Shown here: positions 55,572 to 64,000 of the stretch, in pieces
Layout of the letters: every line of letters begins with the position of its first letter
Position numbering within the stretch: position 1 is the stretch's first letter
Assembly: GCF_963675165.1 (NCBI RefSeq)
Contig: NC_087389.1
Location: 3,966,830 to 4,030,829, forward strand
Length of the DNA: 64,000 bases
Direction of reading: 5' to 3'
Source: Halichondria panicea
Taxonomy: Eukaryota > Porifera > Demospongiae > Suberitida > Halichondriidae
Notes under the pieces: model-generated
What the model saw: only the letters and a program-made list of their open reading frames with translations
Told to the model about the DNA's origin: nothing
Databases searched by the model: none
Translations under genes and position numbers: made by a program

Positions 55572-58500
55572 ATGACTACTGGTACCCCTGAATACAAAGC
55601 CATCTGTAGCTGCAGAGTGGATCTGACAGAGAGGCTCTCTAATTGCTTCAAAGATGTAGCTGAATACTTAAGTCAGAGTGGAGCACTGACTGGCAAACAA
55701 TGCCAAACAATCATCAGTGCTGAGATGCTCCTAAATTATGTTCTTGTGGACATCAAAGACCCAGACACCACATTGGATGCTTTTGCCTACTTTGTGACAG
55801 CAATGAAACAAAGTGGAAACACATTCTTCAAAGTATTTGTCAAGAAACAAATTGAAGCTAAACGAAAGGAGTTCTATAGGGAATTGCTCCAGGTTCCACC
55901 AGGTATGTATAATGGTAAAGGACGTGATTGAATTTTCCCATGTTCACAGGTTTCCAGGCATCTCAGGAATACGACGTTTTCATCAGCTACAGCCGTGAGG
56001 CTGACACCATGCGCACAGTGGACACTCTTATGTTGCGATTGAAACAAGAAGGCCTCACTGTGTTTGTTTGTAAACGTAGAATTCGTCCTGGGGACAAATG
56101 GCGATCTGAGATTGCCTCCGCCATCAAAACCTGCAAAGCCTTTGTTTGTGTGCTCACTAAACGCTACGTGAGGTCTGTGTACTGCAATGGAGAGCTGTAC
56201 GAAGCAGAAGCTCTTGGCAAGCCTCTGTTCCCAGTGGTGTGTGAGGATGGATGGGAAGATGTGCCTGGAGGTGCTCCTGTGACGGAGGTAGTGAGAGACT
56301 TTCAGTATGTCTCGCTAGTAGTGGCAGAGGACAGGGAGAATCAACTAACAAGACTGGTGCAAAGTATCAAAGGTCAGTCAGTAACTAATCTCATCAAATA
56401 GTGTTACACCAGTCCTACATTTTGATAGTACCATTCATCGTTCTAAGTGGTGTTTCATTTGCAGAAGCAGTTCCCGTAGCTCCAGGCTCGTCTAATCTGC
56501 CCACCGATCATGCTTGTAAGATGTAGTGACCATGCATATAGTGTTTCCGTTAATTAAAACCTTGACCCTCGTCCACTCTGCACACAAACAAACACACACA
56601 CACTCAGGTATCTGAATAATGCCTATAATTATAAGCATATTCACAATAGAAGGCTATAATATATATCCATGCATGCTGTAAACGCTAGCAAATTTCAAAC
56701 AGACAGACACACCAACAGACTATACTAATGCTCGTGGTCGTTCGAGTTAACATAATGCTTTTCTGCTTTTACTCTGCAGGGTTGGTGAACAAAGCCACTA
56801 CACAACTGTCAGAGCACACACTTCTAACACAAGATGAGATTGGTGCTCTACAGAAGCTTATCGAGGGAACAGAAGTGAACATTGATGACATCATTGCTAC
56901 TGGTCAAGGCATCACTCTTGAAGAAGCTCAACAATTGCTTGCTCAGAAAGGATACATTGAGGACGCAGGGAATCTCAAGACAAGGCTACAAGAAAGTAAG
57001 TTTGTACATATCTGTAGTGCTTATAGCTAATTACCTGAGGGTTGTATATATATTCACTTCATAAGGGGTTAGTGTAAAAGCTGGAATGCGGAATGGAATG
57101 GAATATGGAACCGAATATGTAATGAAAAAATGAGTAATAAAATATATTAATACGGTAAGCGTGAAATGTATTCTTTTAGAGGCACTTCCACGAAAATATA
57201 ACTCAGGCTATGCGGTACAGTGCATGCATGCATGCCTTTCATCTATAGAGAATATAAATCATATAAATCACTCATTTGTGCGAAGTTGTGAAGCTTACGT
57301 CTTATATATAATTATATATAATTATGCCCAGTCTGTAGTGTAAAAACACTGCGCTACCAATCAAGTATAGCTATAGAGAGTGTCACTTTAGTGTAGCCGT
57401 ATTATAATTATAGCTATAGAGTATGTCAGGTCAGAGGAAGATGCTCCTTTACATAATACATATAAGTATGTCATCTGTGTACCTGGTTGAGTTGCACAGT
57501 TTGCTAGGAGAGCATTCCTGTTTAGCATCAGCAACACACCTCACTATATAGGAGCCGGTTTTAAGTGCTCTAATGGTGTAGGGCAATCTGTGCTTGTGAC
57601 GTCTGCACAGCATGTATCTCTGGCTCCTAGTGAGGTGTTGTTTAGTGTGATCGAGGGTTGATGCTAAACAGGAACACCCTCCTTATATAGATAGGTTGTG
57701 CACCTCACGCATTCAACAATGACCCCGCAATAGCCACGCCGATTATTCCTGTTTAGTAGTGGCCCTATATACAAGCGCTTTAGTGTAAGGCTAACTCAAA
57801 GTTGAATAGAGTGCAAACAGATGATACTGTACAAAACATTCTGAAGAGACCTTCACCGTGAGTTAACTCGAGAAGAAGCTTTTATAGTTTGCAAATCCAC
57901 GAATCATTGTGTCTAACTGATCCAAGAGAACAGGTACACACAGACACACACAGTCAGCTTTACCGTATATATAGCTGGTTATTTTCGAGGCACTACAATT
58001 TCGAGGGTTGACCTCGAACCTTGTGCCCTCGAAAATTGGTTTACATCCAGTATTGAAGCCTCTCTACTGTATAGGGGTGTGGTCATTTGAACCTCTATCC
58101 TCAAAAATAAAATCGGCGAAATGTTTATTAGTTTGAATCCTCCGCGACATTTAGTGCCTTAAAATAACTCTTGCTATTCCGGCTCTCTGAAGTATATATA
58201 TATGGCCACCTCTATATTTGGTTTGGCATGGATTAATTATTGCTTGTAATTATGTTTACTGCACAAAACTCACCCTGAAATGTGGCCACTCGCTATTCGG
58301 TAACTAGGTTTTTAATGTAATTTTATACGTTTATTACGGCCGGATTGACATTTTGGGTATGGTTTGGCAGATAAAATTGGATTACACTTTAAATAGAGAA
58401 CATCCTTCATTATCCTCGAGACAGAACCGTCATTAGATTTGAGGTAGGGTCGTTTTTAAGCCCCAGCTACTTTCTGAAATGCGACTAACTCGCCAAGCTA

Positions 58501-61500
58501 CACTGTACGAAAGTCTACTGTATACAGTATTTCTCGTGCAGCTACGCCTCGAGCAACAAACACAATCAGTTTTCTGCTTTGTTTAATTTCCCCTATGTGT
58601 TATTCTCTGAATAGCTAATTGAGTTTGGGAGAATCCTGTTGGGATGTATTGTATATCCCACAGGATTCTCCCAATTATTGTACATTTATGGTCATGTATA
58701 CGTATTGTGCCTCGTGCAAAAATAGAGCTTAATCGGCCTAATCATGATCAGAGTGCTACATATAGTAGTAGTATAGTATACACATGTAGAGCTACTGTCA
58801 ATCAAGAGTAAACTAGTAGAAGATGTATATTCTAGGTGCATTTTTTGTATTTCAAAATGCCACGGTTCCTTAAAAGCTCCTCAAAATTCATCAGAATCAA
58901 TCTCAGAGCATGTAAATACAAAAAAGTTCTGGGGGAGAACCCTAGACCCCCCCATTTAGGCATACAATAGTGCGCGCCGGGTGCTGCGCACCCCAGCCGG
59001 CCATAGTTTGAACTTAACTATGGGGAAAACACTGGTAAAGGATCACTTCAGCTGTAAATACATACCTCGAATAAAAGCCGCGTGTAGCAGCTAACGTGCA
59101 AGTTCAAGCTTTTTTTAGCCTTTGCTCGCCATCAAAAAATCTGCCACCATAACTTAGTGTGCATGGCTGTAACAAAGCGTTTATTGACTCAGATATCACA
59201 AACAAACGGACAAACAAACCAGCCGACCACTGTATAAACATACATTTTTATTTATTTCACATGCAGTTGCTAAAGAGCAGCAGCGATATCTCGAGATACT
59301 CGAGGATTTAATGACAGCTGCTGACACCATCGACCTTCGCTACTTGAAACTGTTTCTTGTTGGCCCACCAAATGTGGGCAAGACGACCACTCTAAGCCGT
59401 CTCCTAAAAATATTTGACAATATTCGTTCAGCTGGAGACAAGGCAAAGCTTCCTAGTACGCTACTCGCTAACTGCATTCAAGCGTTTGCTTTTGTTGGTG
59501 ACGACACAGCAGAGTGGCTGTCTTCCATTAACGTTGACGATGAAGCCAAAATTTTGTTCAACTATTTTTGTGGAAACAACCTAACACCTGAGGCACCGTT
59601 GGACACACCCCTCAGTGAGCAACTAAGTGAAGAACTCACTACGTATACTGCACCCGAACCTTCCAGAGAACAGTCACATGTTCAACAAGATGTACCCCAC
59701 AAGCTCATTTCTGTACAGAACATTGTTTCACAAGTTGATAAACTCAAGACTTCAAGTGAGGAACAAAAGACTTGCAAAAATCAAAGAATTAGCGAGGTTG
59801 TCAGTCAATTTCAAAAGTTGATCATGAGTGGAGACTATTCTACCCTTTTCAATGCTTTGGGAACATTTTTGAACATTAATGATATTGGTGGTCAGCCAGG
59901 CTTTTTAGAAATGCTCCCAGCTCTGAGCACTGGTCCGGCCATGTATCTCGTCTTCTTAGACTTGAGCAAAGAGCTGAACAAGCCGTACAAAATCCCTTTT
60001 AGTCGCGATGACACAATTATCACTCCCTATGACGCTATACACACAGTCAAAGATACCGTGTCTCAAATCCTATCTTCCATCAGTAGCATACATAGTAACC
60101 CTCATGTGACCTCGTCATTCAGGACCGATAAAGTTGATGGATTTAATGAGAAGCTTGAATCATTCCTACAAGTTAGTCCCTTGGCTGCGCTGATAGGCAC
60201 TCACAAAGATAAGCTGGAGCATCCAGAGAAGGAAATCAAGAAAAAAAGCGAAGATTTAAATGACATTGTAAAAACGTTTGAGGAAATATTGATTTGTCCT
60301 GGAGCTACTAGTGAGAGAGTTTCTCTATTTACCGTGGACAACTACACTGGAACTGAGCAGTCGGACATAGCCCCTCTTCGTAATGTGTTGAGTGAAATCT
60401 TTCACACACGCTTTAAGGATGCTTCGCTACCGATTAAACCAAAATGGCTTTTATTTGGACTCATTCTTCGAAGGGAATACAAGATTGCCACTATTGAAGA
60501 TTGTCTAGAGTTAGGGAAGAAGCTTGAAATGGATGAAAATGAAACGAAATTTTGTCTGCGGTATCTTCACGACTGCGTTGGCACTGTCATGCATTACACA
60601 AGCGTTTTGAATGATAAGAAAAACTGGCTCAAGAATCGTGTAATCTGCTCCCCTCAAGTAGTCTTCAATAGCATCAGTCAGCTGATTCTTCCTTCTTTGC
60701 GTGTGCTTCATTCTGGAAGTACTTTCACTTTCACTGAGTATGAGAGAAAGGAGTTGATTAGAATGGGGCAATATTCAGCTGAAGCCATCGAAATGTATTG
60801 CAAAACTGCACAAGTTAGCAAAAAATTGGGAAACGACGAACTTATCCCAGCCAAAAATCTTATATCCCTTCTTCAACACTTAAATCTTCACTCTGAAATC
60901 ATTCACAAAGATGTTAATGACCCAAGCAAATCTCGAATCACCTATTTAATGCCGGCAATATTGGAGTGTGCTTCACAAGAGGAGCTGACTAACCCCCCTC
61001 CACCAGATGCCAACAACCCAGAGCCACTGCTCATCACATTCAGCTGTGGTTATGTTCCAACAGGAGCTTTTTGTGGTCTGATCACTCGACTAGTTTCCCA
61101 AGGCCCTCATGGAATCCTCGGATTGACGTGGGAGTTAGTGGAAAATGGTGTGAAGCGAAATTGCGTATCTTTTTTCGTCGCTAGATCAAACAGGCTAACT
61201 CTACTAGCCCATGATCAATGCTACGAAATTCAAGTTATCCGCTGTCCTGGTTGTCGCATGTCTCTCCATGACCTTTGCACTTATGTTTTCTCAGTGATGC
61301 TCTACACTCTCAAAAGCCTTTACCCACACTTGGTTCCTCAAATTGCATTCCAATGTCCCTGCCCTGGTCACAAGTCCAGCCGAGATAATTTGTGCGTTCT
61401 TACCGAAGAGATCTGGGTACAGTTTCTTTGTGGTAGTAAGCTGGTAACTCCAACAAAACACCAACAAGTTTGGTTGGGTAAGGTAGGTTATTTATATTTA

Positions 61501-62921
61501 AATGTTTTGTGTTTCATATTTCTTGCAGACTGCTTCTATTGGTCTGAGTGCTAGCTTGGAAGTTCTCCAGTTCATGAAGGGACAGTCTCTGAAGACATTT
61601 TCTTTCAATTGGAGCAAAGTGGGAGATGACGACACACAGCTTTCAATTCATCACTCCAAGCCCAACATGCTCACCTTCCAGAGTGTGAGTGAGGAGGACC
61701 TTGACTACTACCAGTGTGAGGTTAAGGAGGCTGGGAAAGTGGTCCTCACTGTCTATAGAGCTCTCTACGAAGGTGAGCTCAGTAAGTTCTGTACATACAT
61801 GTGCCGACCCTTTGCTTCTGTGTTACTGTTCCAACACATACTAAAGTACCATTGATGATGTTGAGCCCTCATTATAAATTCATTTTGCAGAAGCTGTGGC
61901 ACCTTTATTACCTTTATCACCAGTTCCCGTAGCTCCAGTCTCGTCTAATCTACCCATTGACCAGGCTGGTAAGACGTGCTATAGTTACTTGATTAGCAGA
62001 TTATTATCCCTCCTCAGGCAAATCATCCTCTGTAATAGAAGATGTGTGTAAGGAGACTGGAGTGAGTGATCACCAACTCGACCAAGAAATCCCTGAGAGG
62101 CACATCATTCTCTTAGCGGAGAAATTTCCACACCTACTGAGCGTGCACAAGGTAGGCAGTACATCTAAATCATATACGCAACTTGTCGACCTGACATTTG
62201 GCAAAGCAATATATTAGGGGAGGGGTTGATGTTAAGAATATTGCTCACCAGAACCACTCAATTGTATTCCTATTGAGTTTCCTCTGGAAGGTATTTCCGA
62301 GGGCAACCCCCACCAAATGAAACCCTGTTGATTTTGCTTTTGTACAGGCTTTGACAATTAACGATCTGCAACATGTTTACGAGAAACTACACACTGCACA
62401 TGAAAGTGCCAGCCCTCACTGGTTCAATCTGGGATTGGCTCTAGGTCTGACTCATTTTATTCTCACCAATATCGATAGCAAGCATCATGGTGATAATGTG
62501 TCATCATTGCGTGAAATGTTGGCTGAGCTCCTGCGTACGAAAGATGTAACATGGAGTCTCCTATCAGATGGTCTCAAAAAGCCCACGGTGAAGCTCATCA
62601 ATTTGGCTGATAGCGTCACAGGTAACCATTTTCAGTGTTTATGCATATGGTATATACGTACATTTAATCTTTTTTCTTTGCACAGCCACAACTCCTAACC
62701 TGCTCGATCGACTCAACCTCACCCCAGCCGACCTCGGTGATGTAACTGATGTCACACGTCATTATGGCAATCAAGCTGGAGTGGCTTATGCATTGAGAGT
62801 GTGGCAAAGAGTGAATCCTTCCAGAGCTACCTTCAGGGCCTTGGTGGAAATTGCCATAGGACTGAGAAGAGGAGACACTGCTGTAGACATTTGTAGATTT
62901 ATTGTAAAGGAACTAAACTGA
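55572..62921 (+). CDS. CARD-like/TIR/ROC-COR/Ig/death-domain protein, 10 exons
   Basis: Exons: 55572-55902, 55950-56372, 56465-56515, 56780-56995, 59267-61482, 61529-61772, 61891-61968, 62018-62151, 62348-62621, 62686-62921. All are GT-AG and in frame, giving exactly 1400 residues. Domains: 1-110 helical, CARD-like; about 118-250 TIR (YDVFISYS, BB-loop RIRPGDKW, Glu192 at the NADase position); about 257-274 Pro-rich linker; about 275-346 helical; about 365-700 ROC GTPase with P-loop GPPNVGKT (373-380), DIGGQ (546-550) and THKDK (652-656); about 725-1030 COR-like; about 1085-1160 Ig-like (DYYQCEV); about 1162-1187 second Pro-rich linker; about 1188-1322 death domain (WFNLGLALGL, LREML, TW); 1323-1400 a further death-fold-like segment. 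No signal peptide or membrane helix. A cytosolic signalling or cell-death scaffold is inferred from the domains. The Ig call is the least certain. Confidence 0.85.
57005..59260. other. 2.3-kb intron with repeats
   Basis: The largest intron of the TIR-ROCO gene. It holds an imperfect inverted repeat around CCTGTTTAGCATCA (about 57500-57690), an R1 fragment (57765-57965), a TACCGTATATATAGCTGGTTATTTTC MITE-like end (57961), a hairpin (GGGAGAATCCTGTTGGGAT, 58625-58675) and a copy of the 22.6-kb repeat (59037-59230). No exon was found. Confidence 0.5.
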
Positions 62922-62929
62922 GCTTAACA

Positions 62930-63640
62930 ATTTTTATTGAACATTTTTTGTCTGTCTAATTAGTACGTGGGCGTAGGTGTTCCAGCATAATTATGTCATA
63001 TTAATTATAACATTGTTTTCTGCAGGAGCACATTACAGAAGGAGCGTCTTACCTCGGGAATCGCATCTCGTGGAAGTTTGCAAAGCATGGCCTTATAATT
63101 ATGCAAAACCACTAAGTGGGTCTGCGGGCGAGTGCTAATTGAGCTGACGGTGCACTTTTGGCAAGCATAGGTCAATAAAAGTGAAAAGCTACAGCTAGCT
63201 AGCTAGCTATAGGCCTGGTAGTAAGCTCTCTCTTCTAACAACCCCAGTAAGACTCCCTACTGCAAAAAAAAAACGCCTAGTATGTGTTAGTCTAAGTCTA
63301 ACAAACTTCTCTGTACAAAGTGACTGGATATGCTCCTATTTTAGAACTTTCTGTACCTTACCGATGACAGTCTCTTCCATGATGTATACCAACATCCATC
63401 AAAGATCTAGCTATTCATTTTAGCTCTTTCTGGCTCAACCTAGCTCTCCTGCTGCTGCACTACATACAAAATCCGTTCATAATGATATTCACAGGCTGAC
63501 CGCGGTCTGTAATTTATGTACACAGTACTTACACACTTTTATTATAAGGCAATGCGGTGTTTAGGAAAGCACACGAGATGCGATTTCTGAATCCATGCAC
63601 AGTTAGACGCTCCTTCTGTAATGTGCTCCTGTTTTCTGTA
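62930..63640. other. Intergenic, no gene recognised
   Basis: Downstream of the TIR-ROCO gene. No conserved frame; GCTAGCTAGCTAGC at about 63190-63206. Confidence 0.4.
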
Positions 63641-63649
63641 ATGTGCTTT

Positions 63650-63900
63650 TTTCAACACATTGTTGTGGTAAATTATTGAGCATGCGCAGTAGGAACACAA
63701 CAACGCCCACATAGTTTGGGAATTCAGGGTGGCATATGCATGTCTAGGAGTTTTCCCAGCTGAGCTCAACAAGTGCTCCCTTGAGATCCCTGCTTTGGCT
63801 AGCTATGAAATACCAAGGTCAGCAAGGCGTTTTATTGTGCGTGAGTATCTAGATCTACTGGTACCCCTCTAAATACAAAGCCATTTGTAGCTTTCGTTAT
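63650..63900 (+). pseudogene. Relic of TIR-ROCO upstream region and first exon
   Basis: 63650-63790 repeats the dispersed upstream block. At about 63857-63895 CTACTGGTACCCCT and ACAAAGCCATTTGTAGC match the first codons of the TIR-ROCO gene (55574-55613), but the ATG is lost and one base is inserted. Homology ends near 63895. It may be the start of a degraded tandem copy that continues past the window, or a retained fragment. Confidence 0.6.
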
Positions 63901-64000
63901 CGAAAATAGAATGGGGATCACAGTGGAGTTGTGGAGAGCTCGCATTGGGCAGTTCAGTGGTGGGAGGGGATCACAACCACACAGTAAAGCTCCCTCGACA

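Noticed and set aside
1-64000. CRISPR arrays, bacterial operons, tRNA or rRNA genes
   Set aside because: No regular spacer array, ribosomal sequence or convincing tRNA fold was seen; tandem repeats present are minisatellites or transposon parts.

Overview
The window looks like nuclear DNA of an early-branching animal, most likely a demosponge. I base this on short GT-AG introns, animal-type genes (receptor tyrosine kinase, R2TP co-chaperone, death-fold/TIR/ROCO protein, kinase-ankyrin protein), AT-rich non-coding DNA and a very high density of small inverted-repeat transposons. The species assignment is inference. No rRNA, tRNA, CRISPR or bacterial-style operon was seen. Exon models were built by hand from splice signals; four of them close in frame over all exons.

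Layout. (1) 1-30 kb, minus strand: an RPAP3-like co-chaperone gene whose nine exons are spread over 23.5 kb (30155 to 6675). Four intact single-exon GT31 beta-1,3-glycosyltransferase genes lie inside its introns on the same strand, and a fifth decayed copy lies downstream at about 4 kb. The glycosyltransferases and RPAP3 exons 3-5 belong to one duplicated segment seen three times (about 2.4-4.5, 9.76-12.35 and 12.35-17.47 kb); only the third copy keeps intact RPAP3 exons. (2) 30.8-34.3 kb, minus: a 10-exon receptor tyrosine kinase (531 aa) with almost no ectodomain. (3) 34.3-47.5 kb: a mobile-element district with a tandem-repeat block, a piggyBac transposase, a 5'-truncated reverse transcriptase, a decayed homeodomain-like/Ulp1 protease/PHD gene and a decayed cysteine-rich (CXC) gene. 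(4) 48-51.8 kb, plus: a kinase followed by ankyrin repeats, one repeat per 99-nt exon. (5) 52.5-54.7 kb: a second, badly broken reverse transcriptase carrying two nested inverted-repeat elements. (6) 55.6-62.9 kb, plus: a 10-exon, 1400-residue protein that I read as CARD-like, TIR, ROC GTPase, COR, Ig-like and death domains. This is the most striking gene in the window. A relic of its first exon sits at the right edge.

How the genes may relate: RPAP3 belongs to HSP90/R2TP protein assembly; GT31 enzymes act in the Golgi; the receptor kinase, kinase-ankyrin protein and TIR-ROCO protein are signalling or innate-immunity type genes. I see no evidence that they form one pathway. The nesting of the GT31 genes in RPAP3 is explained by segmental duplication. 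Several elements can be dated against each other because filled and empty insertion sites are both present in duplicated DNA.
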